Shown here in pieces: positions 34,470 to 42,601 of a DNA stretch of 64,000 nucleotides. The position numbers and the translations under genes are program-made. Source of the DNA: an uncultured bacterium. Lineage in GTDB: Bacteria > Cyanobacteriota > Vampirovibrionia > Gastranaerophilales > Gastranaerophilaceae. The first letter of the stretch is position 1; each line of letters begins with the position of its first letter. Location of the stretch: positions 37,011 to 101,010 of the forward strand of contig CADBUY010000006.1 in the NCBI GenBank assembly GCA_902797965.1, read 5' to 3'. The notes under the pieces were generated by a model that worked only from the letters and a program-made list of their open reading frames with translations, was not told where the DNA came from and did no database searches.

Positions 34470-36101
34470 CTAATTTTTTATTTTGCTTAAGCTGCTTTTT
34501 ATCTTTTTTTGCTTGTTGTTTAGATGCTTTATCTTTAAGTTTTGTTCTCTTTTGTCAATTTTGTTTTGTTTTTTTAATGCTTTTTTATTTTCTTTTGCCT
34601 CATATTTTTCAGCTTTAGCTAGAGTTTTTTCTTCTTTTCTTTTGTCTTTTAAATATTGTTTTTCATTCTTTTTTTCCAGTTTTGAGTTTAATTTATCTTC
34701 TTTTGCTTTTTGCTTTGCATCAGCTTTATTCTGTTTAGCCAGGATTTTATCGTTTTCAGCATTTTGCTTAGCTAATTTCTTGGCATTTTTTGCATTTAAT
34801 TTTGCATCAGCTTTTTGTTGTTTTGCCTGTAATTTTGCATTTCTTGCATTTATTTTTGCAAGCTCTTTTGCCTGTTTTTTTCTTTCTATCTGACGTTCTT
34901 TATTTCTTTTAACATCTTCTTTTAATTCTTTTTCGGTTCTGGGTGCAGCAATATAAGCATCTTTGCTGTTCTTAATCTCAAAACTTGCTTCCTTAATTTT
35001 CTTACTTTTTTTACTTTTAACATTGTATTCAGGTTGTATTATTGCAGCAGGTTTTATATTTTCTTCTTTGACAACTGTCTTATCCTGAGAAATTGGCGTT
35101 GGTGCCTGCTTGATTTCTTCTTTTATAGTCATTTCTGTGTCAGTTTCTTGTTTTGGGTCTTGGTTTTGATTTTGGGTTTCTGTTAATACTTCTTTATTAA
35201 CTGCTATATCATCTTTCGTCTCAGAAGTTACAATTTCTTCTATCTCTTTTTTATTTTCTATATTTATTAATTGTTTTTCATTTGAATTATTTTCGCCGCT
35301 TATGTTTTCTTCTTTTGCTGCAATGTCATCCTTGTTTGTTTCAACAATAACGGTTTCTTCTGTCGTTGCAGTAATATCTTTAGATTCTTCTGAGGTTTTA
35401 CTATCTTCTTTTACAGAAGTTTCTTGTAAATCAGTGAACTCATTAGTATTATTGTCTGTTATATTTTCAGCATTAGTTGTTTCTTCAGGCGTTTTATTAT
35501 CTGAAATCTTTTCGCGAATATCTGAACCGCTAATACATTTATCTATGTCCGTAGTAACAACTTTTGGTATTTTATAATTTTTTACTTCTTTAATTAGACG
35601 TTTACGGTTTAATTCAAAATCTTTTTTTATTGCTTCAATTTGCATTGTGGTTGTAGCTGAGTATCTTTTTGCATATTGAACTGCAACTGAACCGCATTTA
35701 TCAGATTTTTCGTACTTAAATACATTAAACTCCAGCACAATTGGCATTTGTTTATCTGCAATTAAGATAAAGTCAATCATTGCAGTATTTTTTTTATCAT
35801 CAAATGTTAAGGAACTTGGAACGTGCATTGCTGATAAATAATCTTTAAAATCTTTTATCCTGTCAATAGGTGAGTATGCGTTTGGAAAGTGGTGTATTGC
35901 TACCATGTCTGTCCAGATATTGTATGTTTCACCTTTTCTGTAATATTCATTTAGGTAACCGCCAAAATCCTTATTTTTGATACTATATAATAAATGATAC
36001 TTGGTTCCGTTAAAGTTAATTGTGTAATCTTTCTCTTCTTTTGAGAAAGTCACGTTTATTGTCATAATTAAAATAAAAACCAGAATTAAAATCTTTTTCA
36101 T
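34470..36101 (-). CDS. Secreted low-complexity protein with Lys/Ala/Gln-rich C-terminal coiled coil
   Basis: 543 residues. A signal peptide (KKILILVFILIMTINVTFS) leads into a globular domain of about 170 residues (TINFNGTKYHLLYSIKNK...NYKIPKVV). An acidic, disordered region rich in Thr, Glu and Asp (about 205-365) follows, and then a strongly basic helix of repeated AK/KQ/DAK units (about 390-540). The charge split acid-then-base is striking. The last 23 codons of this frame lose the AK-DAK rhythm, while the neighbouring frame continues it for 36 codons to a stop near 34431, so a frameshift near 34540-34555 is likely. GGAG precedes the ATG. Function unknown; anchoring or envelope structure is only a guess. 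Confidence 0.65.
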   Translation of the reverse strand: MKKILILVFILIMTINVTFSKEEKDYTINFNGTKYHLLYSIKNKDFGGYLNEYYRKGETYNIWTDMVAIHHFPNAYSPIDRIKDFKDYLSAMHVPSSLTFDDKKNTAMIDFILIADKQMPIVLEFNVFKYEKSDKCGSVAVQYAKRYSATTTMQIEAIKKDFELNRKRLIKEVKNYKIPKVVTTDIDKCISGSDIREKISDNKTPEETTNAENITDNNTNEFTDLQETSVKEDSKTSEESKDITATTEETVIVETNKDDIAAKEENISGENNSNEKQLINIENKKEIEEIVTSETKDDIAVNKEVLTETQNQNQDPKQETDTEMTIKEEIKQAPTPISQDKTVVKEENIKPAAIIQPEYNVKSKKSKKIKEASFEIKNSKDAYIAAPRTEKELKEDVKRNKERQIERKKQAKELAKINARNAKLQAKQQKADAKLNAKNAKKLAKQNAENDKILAKQNKADAKQKAKEDKLNSKLEKKNEKQYLKDKRKEEKTLAKAEKYEAKENKKALKKQNKIDKREQNLKIKHLNNKQKKIKSSLSKIKN

Positions 36102-36189
36102 ACTTACTCCATATCAATTAAAGGATAGCATATACAAAATTTTTTGTACAACTAACTCAATATGGGATAAATATTATAATAAAAAGATT

Positions 36190-36411
36190 TTAGCTTGCAT
36201 AAGCACTTCTGGCAAGCAATTCAGCAGGTTCTGCAATAGCTGTACAATACTCCGCAAAATCATTAACCGGTGCAAAATAATTACGCATAGCAGCACGGTT
36301 TGTTATCTTTTCATAGCAAACATACGAATCCACATTATCCTTCAAATATCCAGCAAATATACTCTGCTTGTGGGACAGTTGATAGTCCTTTAAATTTTTA
36401 ACGATATACAT
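36190..36411 (-). CDS. 73-residue hypothetical protein
   Basis: The peptide MYIVKNLKDYQLSHKQSIFA... ends ELLARSAYAS and has no signal peptide or known motif. No Shine-Dalgarno sequence precedes the ATG, but TATAAT lies eight bases upstream, in line with the near-leaderless pattern seen for other genes here. The region is flanked by AT-rich spacers. Coding is plausible but unproven. Confidence 0.45.
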   Translation of the reverse strand: MYIVKNLKDYQLSHKQSIFAGYLKDNVDSYVCYEKITNRAAMRNYFAPVNDFAEYCTAIAEPAELLARSAYAS

Positions 36412-36476
36412 ATATTAATATTATATATCATTTAAATATACTTTTGTACATAATATACATAAAAATTTACAATGGA

Positions 36477-37040
36477 TTATATTTCTACTTGTAATACTTC
36501 CGGAAACTGCTCTGATGCATTTTTCTGTTCTTTGTAAAAATCATTACTAATGCTTTCTTGCTGCTTTTTAAGAGTATTAATTTTTTCTTTATTAAATTTT
36601 GCAAATATATCATATTTATCTGCAAAATCATCTCTTCCGATTTTTCGTAAATTATTAGATATACGCTTGTTGTTCATATATTTTCTTTCATTATATTCTA
36701 TAGTTTTCTTTAATGTATCTGATATATCAGCAAGTCTTAATATCTTAAAGGCTTTTGTTAATTTTTTTTCAATTTTACTATCAGAATATTTATTCATTAA
36801 TTCATTTAAATTATTAGTATAAATTTTTTCGTGATATGGATTACTACTTTGCTTAGACGTTTGTAGACTGATTTCACCACTTTCTTCTTCTAATATATAT
36901 AATTTCTCATTTGGATATTTTACTGTATCTTTATTAAAAAGTTTTTTAATATTTTCTAATCTGGCTTTATTTGCAACCCTAACTGATGTTTCAAGATTTG
37001 CTTTAAATGAACATGTACTGTCAATTTTATTAATATTCAT
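36477..37040 (-). CDS. 187-residue helical protein, unknown
   Basis: A highly charged, Lys/Asn/Glu-rich protein with several predicted helices (NELMNKYSDSKIEKKLTKAF; IRK- and KKQQE-rich segments). No signal peptide, membrane segment or catalytic motif is visible. The opening MNINKIDSTCSFKANL resembles the opening of the 56-residue vor-operon peptide (M-x-[IV]-x-x-I-[ND]-x-T). AGGAGA precedes the ATG. It lies downstream of the ribosomal rplA terminator and is probably an independent gene. No family is recognised. Confidence 0.6.
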   Translation of the reverse strand: MNINKIDSTCSFKANLETSVRVANKARLENIKKLFNKDTVKYPNEKLYILEEESGEISLQTSKQSSNPYHEKIYTNNLNELMNKYSDSKIEKKLTKAFKILRLADISDTLKKTIEYNERKYMNNKRISNNLRKIGRDDFADKYDIFAKFNKEKINTLKKQQESISNDFYKEQKNASEQFPEVLQVEI

Positions 37041-37161
37041 AATAATCTCCTACTTTATATATGATACAAAACACATAATTATAATTTTTGTTATTTAATA
37101 ATACATTAATTTACAATTATTTACAACAATAAAGTATTTGCATATTGCAAATACTTTTTTT

Positions 37162-37191
37162 ATAAAAAAAAGGCCGGTCCGAAGACCAGCC
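37162..37191 (-). terminator. Terminator of the secE-nusG-rplK-rplA transcript
   Basis: GGCTGGTC / GACCGGCC stem with a TTCG-type loop, followed on the minus strand by eight T. A second palindrome (GTATTTGC / GCAAATAC, 37133-37153) lies just beyond. Confidence 0.85.
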
Positions 37192-37198
37192 GTAAATA

Positions 37199-37924
37199 TC
37201 AACCAACAATTTCTTTAACTTCTGCTTGAAGGTTTTTAGAGTCAATCTTTATGCTTGGACCCATTGTTGTTGTCAAGTAAATTGACTTAACATAAGTTCC
37301 TTTAGCTGCAGATGGCTTAGCCTTCAAAATTGCATCTACTAACGTGCCGTAGTTTTTAACTAAATCATCGTTAGAGAACTGAATTTTACCTATAGGACAG
37401 TGTATCATACCTTGCTTGTCAGCACGGAATTCTACTTTACCTGCCTTTGCATCCTTAACTGCTTTAGCAATATCAAGAGTAACAGTTCCTGTTTTAGGGT
37501 TTGGCATTAAACCTTTAGGACCTAAAACACGACCTAACTTACCTAACATACCCATACAGTCAGGAGTTGCAATTAATGTATCAAATTCAAACCAACCGCC
37601 TGAGATTTTATCAATGATATCTTCAGTACCATAGAAGTCTGCGCCTGCATCTTTAGCTTCATTAACTTTTGGACCTTTTGCTATAACACAAACTCTAACT
37701 TCTTTACCAAGACCTGCAGGAAGAACTACAGTTGATCTGATTTGTTGTTCTGCGTGTTTAACATCAATACCTAATCTCATGTGGCATTCTACAGTTTCGT
37801 TGAATTTAGCTACTTCTTTAGATACTTCTTGTAATTTAGTTAATGCTTCTTTACCGCTTGTAGGTTGTTCAAAACCTTCGAGCAATTCTTGAAGCTTCTT
37901 TTGTTTTTTTGTTATTTTTGACAT
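37199..37924 (-). CDS. rplA: 50S ribosomal protein L1
   Basis: 241 residues, standard length. Diagnostic blocks are [52 protein letters not shown] and [18 protein letters not shown]1 binds the mobile stalk of 23S rRNA and often represses its own operon by binding the mRNA leader. Here a 134-base spacer with an inverted GGGGTAAAT pair separates it from rplK. GGAAA precedes the ATG. Confidence 0.97.
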   Translation of the reverse strand: MSKITKKQKKLQELLEGFEQPTSGKEALTKLQEVSKEVAKFNETVECHMRLGIDVKHAEQQIRSTVVLPAGLGKEVRVCVIAKGPKVNEAKDAGADFYGTEDIIDKISGGWFEFDTLIATPDCMGMLGKLGRVLGPKGLMPNPKTGTVTLDIAKAVKDAKAGKVEFRADKQGMIHCPIGKIQFSNDDLVKNYGTLVDAILKAKPSAAKGTYVKSIYLTTTMGPSIKIDSKNLQAEVKEIVG

Positions 37925-38058
37925 TTCTATTTTCCTTTCATGGTGTTAGCGGATTGGGGTAAATCTATTTTGCTTATTGCATGTTTACCCGTTTAACGAT
38001 CCTTCCATAGTATTCTACTTTTGTTTTGGAGCATTATAGCCTAAAAGACTACTTATAT
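37925..38058 (-). promoter_or_regulatory. rplK-rplA spacer with inverted GGGGTAAAT repeat
   Basis: GGGGTAAAT at 37956-37964 and its complement at 38057-38065 frame the spacer and could pair in the mRNA as a long-range stem. A four-codon mini-ORF (ATGAAAGGAAAATAG) ends three bases before the rplA start. This may be a translational control element for L1; binding by L1 is not shown. Confidence 0.35.
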
Positions 38059-38487
38059 TTACCCCTCTTTAACAGTAACGCCCATTGCTCTGCAAGAACC
38101 TGCAATCATCTTAACTGCAGCATCCATTGTAGTTGCATTTAAATCGTTCATTTTAATTTTTGCGATTTCTTCTAATTGAGCTCTTGTAATTTCAGCAACC
38201 TTAGTCTTGTTAGGAACAGCTGAACCTTTTGGAATGTTCAAAGCTTTCTTGATAAGAACAGGTGCCGGAGGTGATTTGATAACAAAAGTAAAACTTCTGT
38301 CTTCATATACATCAATGATAACAGGAATAATATATCCTGCTTGAGATTCTGTTTTAGCATTGAATTGCTTACAGAAATCCATGATGTTAACACCATGTTG
38401 ACCTAAAGCAGGACCAACAGGAGGTGATGGATTTGCTTTTCCGGCTTCAATCTGAAGCTTGATTTTTCCTACTACTTTTTTTGCCAT
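38059..38487 (-). CDS. rplK: 50S ribosomal protein L11
   Basis: 142 residues. [29 protein letters not shown] at the N-terminus (with the Pro-rich [11 protein letters not shown]) and the C-terminal rRNA-binding domain [10 protein letters not shown] are typical. L11 forms the GTPase-associated centre. The start follows GGAG. A strong hairpin lies between nusG and this gene. Confidence 0.97.
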   Translation of the reverse strand: MAKKVVGKIKLQIEAGKANPSPPVGPALGQHGVNIMDFCKQFNAKTESQAGYIIPVIIDVYEDRSFTFVIKSPPAPVLIKKALNIPKGSAVPNKTKVAEITRAQLEEIAKIKMNDLNATTMDAAVKMIAGSCRAMGVTVKEG

Positions 38488-38500
38488 TTTGTTCTCCTTT

Positions 38501-38531
38501 CGTGGTACCAGCGGGGGTGTCCCCTTCCACG
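38501..38531 (-). promoter_or_regulatory. Hairpin in the rplK leader
   Basis: CGTGG / CCACG outer stem with an inner GGGGACACCCC hairpin, ending just before the AAAGGAG Shine-Dalgarno of rplK. It could be an RNA-processing or ribosomal-protein control site. Confidence 0.4.
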
Positions 38532-38566
38532 TTTTGCTATTTTATTTCACAAAGGGTAAATAAACC

Positions 38567-39178
38567 CTATAATTTTTGAATTTGTTTATATTCAAGTTCA
38601 ACCGGAGTTTCACGACCGAATATAGAAACCATTGCTCTAAGTTTTGCTTTATCAGGATAAACTTCTGTAATATCACCGACAAACTCTGCAAATGGTCCTG
38701 AAACAATTCTGACTTTCTCACCAACTTTAACATCCATTTCAATTTTTTGAGTTGTAGTTGTTGAACGATGAATAATCTTTTTGATTTCAGATTCTTTTGC
38801 AGGAATTGGTTTCTTTGCTGAACCTACAAATTTTGTAACACCTGCTGTATGACGAACAACATACCAACTGTCTTCGTCCATAATCATTTCAACTAAAACA
38901 TAGCCTGGGAAGATTTTTTCTTCTTTTTCTAATTTTCTTCCGCCTTTAATTTGGGTAACTGTTTTTTGAGGAACTTCTACTCTGAATATTTTATCTGCCA
39001 TGTTCATATATTCTATACGTTTTTCAAGGTTGCTTTTTACCTTATTTTCATATCCTGAGTATGTGTGAACAATGTACCAGCGTTTTTGGTTTTTATCAGA
39101 AGACTTGGATTCTTCTACTTCTGCCGGAGATTCTTCTTTTATCTCTTCATTTAAAATGTTTTCGTCTTTTTCACTCAT
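38567..39178 (-). CDS. nusG: Transcription termination/antitermination factor NusG
   Basis: 203 residues. An N-terminal acidic extension of about 30 residues (ILNEEIKEESPAEVEESKSS) precedes the NGN domain (KRWYIVHTYSGYENKVKSNL, FPGYVLVEMIMDEDSWYVVRHTAGVTKFVG). The C-terminal KOW domain is VGEKVRIVSGPFAEFVGDITEV. It binds RNA polymerase and links it to Rho or ribosomes. It sits between secE and rplK as in most bacteria. Confidence 0.97.
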   Translation of the reverse strand: MSEKDENILNEEIKEESPAEVEESKSSDKNQKRWYIVHTYSGYENKVKSNLEKRIEYMNMADKIFRVEVPQKTVTQIKGGRKLEKEEKIFPGYVLVEMIMDEDSWYVVRHTAGVTKFVGSAKKPIPAKESEIKKIIHRSTTTTQKIEMDVKVGEKVRIVSGPFAEFVGDITEVYPDKAKLRAMVSIFGRETPVELEYKQIQKL

Positions 39179-39214
39179 TATTCTTACCCTTTTTTCTTGG
39201 TTACAATTTTGTAA

Positions 39215-39415
39215 TTAAAATTTTGCGAGTAAAGCATTGAAAATTATATCTACTACATAGATAAATATGGTAAATATAAATACAATAGCTACAACAAAAC
39301 AAGTTTCAACAACAACCTGATTTTTTTCGGGCCAAGTAATCTTACCCCACTCAGTTCTTACGCCTCTAAAATATGTAATTATGCTTTGTTTTGTTTTTTC
39401 TAAAGAATCGTTCAT
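39215..39415 (-). CDS. secE: Preprotein translocase subunit SecE
   Basis: 66 residues, the short single-helix form. The amphipathic segment (YFRGVRTEWGKITWPEKNQV, with the diagnostic KITWP) precedes one membrane helix. It completes the SecYEG channel. The ATG at 39415 follows AGGT; longer readings would run into the tRNA gene. It lies between tRNATrp and nusG. Confidence 0.95.
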   Translation of the reverse strand: MNDSLEKTKQSIITYFRGVRTEWGKITWPEKNQVVVETCFVVAIVFIFTIFIYVVDIIFNALLAKF

Positions 39416-39466
39416 CTTAATTACCTGTATTGAGTCATCTCGGATATTATCCTGCTCTTTTAAAAT

Positions 39467-39539
39467 CGCGCCCTGAAGGACTCGAACCCTCGACATCCGG
39501 TTTTGGAGACCGACGTTCTACCAACTGAACTAAGGACGC
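39467..39539 (-). tRNA. tRNA-Trp (anticodon CCA)
   Basis: A 73-base cloverleaf on the minus strand with acceptor stem GCGTCCT / AGGGCGC, D arm with AGTTGGTAG, anticodon loop CTCCAAA (anticodon CCA) and T loop TTCGAGT. The 3' CCA is not encoded. Its place between rpmG and secE is common in bacteria. Confidence 0.95.
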
Positions 39540-39686
39540 TTATCGGGAATAAAACCCGCATATCCCGAATTATTCTGTCTTCCTACCTTTACATCGTTTA
39601 TTAAATCCTGTCGGATTTAATTAAAATCACTACAAAGCTTCGGAAGTAACGAGTTTCACTTACGCTACACTCTACAGAAAATTCGG

Positions 39687-39854
39687 TTACTTAGTTTCCT
39701 TGTGAGTAGTATGTTTTTTGCAAGTCGGACAGTATTTAGAAAGTTCCATTCTGTCTTTTGTATTTTTTTTGTTTTTAACTGTTGTATAGTTTCTTTCCTT
39801 GCAATCTTCACAAGCAAGTACTACCATTCTGTCATTTTTACCTTTGATACCCAT
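39687..39854 (-). CDS. rpmG: 50S ribosomal protein L33
   Basis: 55 residues. It starts [18 protein letters not shown] and continues with [21 protein letters not shown], ending [16 protein letters not shown]. Four cysteines in two pairs (CEDC, CPTC) show the zinc-binding form of L33. It leads the rpmG-tRNATrp-secE-nusG cluster. A 147-base spacer with an inverted TCGGGA/TCCCGA pair separates it from the tRNA. Confidence 0.93.
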   Translation of the reverse strand: MGIKGKNDRMVVLACEDCKERNYTTVKNKKNTKDRMELSKYCPTCKKHTTHKETK

Positions 39855-39900
39855 TGTCTTATTCCTTTATACTTATTTTGTCAAATTCAAACCTATTTAA

Positions 39901-40157
39901 AATAGAATGTGAACTAAACACATTCTATTAATTCGGCGTATGTTTAAATATTAGAATAAACATAATTAAATTGCAAATACTTTAAGATAAATATATTTAA
40001 TGAGTGTACGGAAAAAGTCGAAAAATGACAATTTTTCGAACTTTTTCAAACACGACCTAAAGTATGTGAAATGCGGGTCGTGTGCGGGATAGCACACAAC
40101 CCGCATTGAAACCGTTCTATGGAGCTTGCGGAAAAATTAAAAATTTTCCGCAAGCTC
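39901..40157. repeat. Cluster of four strong palindromes in a 400-bp gene-free gap
   Basis: Between rpmG and the 332-residue gene no ORF is convincing. Four inverted repeats occur in order: AATAGAATGTG/CACATTCTATT (39901-39929); GAAAAAGT...ACTTTTTC with inner GAAAAAT/ATTTTTC (40011-40047); ATGCGGGT/ACCCGCAT with inner TGTGC/GCACA (40071-40106); and GAGCTTGCGGAAAA/TTTTCCGCAAGCTC (40122-40157). The first may be a terminator-like end for plus-strand RNA. The other three form a tandem array of unknown role, clearly richer in G+C than the surroundings. Confidence 0.7.
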
Positions 40158-40194
40158 TAATTGTAAATATTTGTAACATTTAATAGTTATTTAT

Positions 40195-40221
40195 TAAAGT
40201 TTTTTAGAACAGTGCCGATAT
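40195..40221 (+). promoter_or_regulatory. Sigma-28 (FliA)-type promoter
   Basis: TAAAGTTT (40195-40202), exactly 11 bases, then GCCGATAT (40214-40221), matching the enterobacterial consensus TAAAGTTT-N11-GCCGATAA at 15 of 16 positions. It lies 34 bp upstream of the ATG at 40255. Confidence 0.85.
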
Positions 40222-40254
40222 AAATATTAAGGGAAAATATCAAGGAGTTCTTAA

Positions 40255-41253
40255 ATGTCATTTACCGGAATTTACCAATTTGGCAGCATAACTACAAAGA
40301 ACGGTCAAACAATCGATTTAAATAATATAAAAATCGATGATGACGGTAAAATTTCTCAGCGTACTTATAGTTTTATTCAAAAAGAGCTTGGATTGGATAC
40401 TTTAGAACTTTCAGAAGAACCGCAAAAAGGTGAGAAGCAGGTTACTGATTTTGAGTTTGTTTTATGGAATCAGGAAGCTAACATGCAGGAAACATTTGAT
40501 GCTATTTGCGTTCAAGTATCTAAGGATTTTATAGGAGATAATGCAAAGTATTCTTCTCAAGTTTTGAAGGAGTTAAGACAGTTTCTTAAAGATTTTAAAG
40601 CTGAGAATTCTTCTGATGCAGAAAAAATGGTTGATATGGCAGATAGATTTAAGGATGCTATTGAAGTTAAATATAATGAAATCAAAGAATCAATTTTTGG
40701 TTCATCAGAGAATGCAGACTATGAAAAAATTCAACAAGAGTGGGATGAATATTGCTCAAAATTTGAAAAAGATCAGAGTCACGCAAAAAGCATAAAGGAA
40801 TATGTCCAATTAGGACGTGAGTATTTAACTAAGCATTCCGAATATACGCAAAAAATGTTGGCTTGTAATGATATATCACCGGAAATGCGTACCGATTTAA
40901 TTAACGGCAGCAAGGCTGATATGGAAACAGCAAAAATGTATTCTCAACTTATGGCTGACAGTATAGATATGACATCGGCAACAGAGGAATTTATATCAAA
41001 ATTAATGCAAAATTGCCCCGGATGGAAAGATTTAGAAGATAATCCAATAATTGCAGAACCTGACCTGTATATGCTTAGATTTTCTCAAACATTTGAACCA
41101 AGTATAATTGAACCAAGTATGACATCTGCTTACAGAAACTCTCTAAACAATGAGTATGAACATTTATTTGCTCAGTATCAAGAACTTGTTGAAAACGGTA
41201 AAATAAATGTAAATGAAGAAGTCAATTTTAAGCCTGAGGAAGAAAAAAATTAG
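40255..41253 (+). CDS. 332-residue unknown protein of the putative sigma-28 regulon
   Basis: A soluble, acidic, mostly helical protein without signal peptide, membrane segment or known motif. It starts MSFTGIYQFGSITTKNGQT, has a helical body (about 75-270) and ends acidic (EVNFKPEEEKN). The near-perfect sigma-28 promoter links it to late flagellar genes such as filament, chaperone, motor or chemotaxis functions. It could be a flagellar export substrate, a chaperone or a motility-linked effector. An AAGGAG site precedes the ATG. No similarity is recognised to FliS, FlgM, FlgN or FliD. Confidence 0.7.
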   Translation: MSFTGIYQFGSITTKNGQTIDLNNIKIDDDGKISQRTYSFIQKELGLDTLELSEEPQKGEKQVTDFEFVLWNQEANMQETFDAICVQVSKDFIGDNAKYSSQVLKELRQFLKDFKAENSSDAEKMVDMADRFKDAIEVKYNEIKESIFGSSENADYEKIQQEWDEYCSKFEKDQSHAKSIKEYVQLGREYLTKHSEYTQKMLACNDISPEMRTDLINGSKADMETAKMYSQLMADSIDMTSATEEFISKLMQNCPGWKDLEDNPIIAEPDLYMLRFSQTFEPSIIEPSMTSAYRNSLNNEYEHLFAQYQELVENGKINVNEEVNFKPEEEKN

Positions 41254-41254
41254 T

Positions 41255-42559
41255 TTAAATTATATGATGAGGCATTGCTTTATCACCCTCGGACAAACGT
41301 TTTTGCATTTCACCTGATGGTTCGTAGTAAGGCGTTACAGTCATTAGTCTGGCCGCAATATCCGGATAGTGATATATAAATTTTAATTCACTTTCTGTTA
41401 GAGGCTTTTGTGTATGTACGTTAGCATAACGAGCAAGTTCAAGTATGTTTCTTGCTTCAATCTCATCTTTAAACTCTATCTCAAGTTTGTCATATACGTT
41501 TCTGAAACCTTTAATTCCACCGTACTCACCAGTGGTAATCATTCTGCCTGTTTCTATGATTTCCGGTTCTCCTCGTCCTAATTCTTCAAAGTCATACAAT
41601 TCATAATTGCGTCTGTCTTTTAGTGCGCCATCAGCGTGTATACCGGATTCGTGAGCAAAAGCGTTATCGCCTACCGCGGGCTGATTAATCGGAATTGGCA
41701 GCCCAAAAGCATAAGCAGTATATTTGGCTAATTTCCAAGCTTTTGATAAGTCAATATTTTCATCAACTAATGATTTATCCTTAAAACCGGCAGATTTCAT
41801 ACATGCGAGCAGGCATGAAACTAAATCGGCATTACCTGCTCTTTCACCCATACCGTTAATTGCAGTATTTATGTATGCATCCTGACCTGCCTCTATGGCT
41901 GCTAATGCACCTTGAACAGAACATGCAACTGCCATTCCAAGGTCGTTATGGAAATGCATTTCTATCGGCATTTGAGTTTCTTTAGCTATAGTATAAATTC
42001 TCAAATATGTCGTATGAGGATCTTCATAACCCAACGTATCACAATATCTGAAACGATATGCTCCGCACCTTTTAGCTTCTTTTGCAAGTTTTATTAAAAA
42101 TTCAATATCGCTTCTTGATGCATCTTCCGCGTTAACTCCAATTATTTTTGCACCTTTATCAACAGCGCATTCTACGGCTTCGCAAGTCATTCTAAGAATA
42201 TCATCTTTTGTTTTTTTACCTAGATATTTACCTTGTATCATTTGGTCAGATGTAGATTGAGATAAGTTACAGTTCTCTAAAAGCGGACAATTCGCGAATG
42301 ATTGTTCAACATCTGAAGATATTGCTCTCATCCAGCCTGAAAGTTTTGTTCTGGAAATTACTCCTCTTTTAACCAATTCTAAATTGGCATTAAGGTAATT
42401 AAGTTCGTGCATTGTTGTTGGGAAGCCAAATTCAGATTGAGTAATTCCCATGTTATCAAGCATTAAATTTATAATTGTCTTTTGAAGTTTAGCCAGACCT
42501 AATCTTGAAGTCTGTACTCCATCTCTATTTGTTACATCTACAAAATATATTTTAGGCAT
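41255..42559 (-). CDS. Homocitrate/isopropylmalate/citramalate synthase family enzyme
   Basis: 434 residues. It is an HMGL-like TIM barrel that condenses acetyl-CoA with a 2-oxoacid. Features are VDVTNRDGVQTSR at the N-terminus (metal-binding Asp and Arg), MHFHNDLGMAVA (metal-binding HxH), INGMGERAGNADL, and FAHESGIHADG in the C-terminal subdomain. It has no LeuA-type regulatory domain (LeuA is over 500 residues), so it resembles NifV-like homocitrate synthases or related enzymes. Without neighbours of a lysine or nitrogenase pathway the 2-oxoacid cannot be chosen. GGAAAG precedes the ATG. Confidence 0.85.
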   Translation of the reverse strand: MPKIYFVDVTNRDGVQTSRLGLAKLQKTIINLMLDNMGITQSEFGFPTTMHELNYLNANLELVKRGVISRTKLSGWMRAISSDVEQSFANCPLLENCNLSQSTSDQMIQGKYLGKKTKDDILRMTCEAVECAVDKGAKIIGVNAEDASRSDIEFLIKLAKEAKRCGAYRFRYCDTLGYEDPHTTYLRIYTIAKETQMPIEMHFHNDLGMAVACSVQGALAAIEAGQDAYINTAINGMGERAGNADLVSCLLACMKSAGFKDKSLVDENIDLSKAWKLAKYTAYAFGLPIPINQPAVGDNAFAHESGIHADGALKDRRNYELYDFEELGRGEPEIIETGRMITTGEYGGIKGFRNVYDKLEIEFKDEIEARNILELARYANVHTQKPLTESELKFIYHYPDIAARLMTVTPYYEPSGEMQKRLSEGDKAMPHHII

Positions 42560-42601
42560 ATTATCTTTCCTTTTACTACCATATAAACTAATAATATACT
42601 A

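Noticed and set aside
34483..34893. Plus-strand Phe/Ser/Cys-rich ORF of 136 codons
   Set aside because: Antisense shadow of the Lys/Ala/Gln-rich minus-strand gene; AAA/GCA codons read backwards give TTT/TGC.
39901..40157. CRISPR array
   Set aside because: The hairpins are all different in sequence and there are no regularly spaced direct repeats; no cas genes occur in the window.
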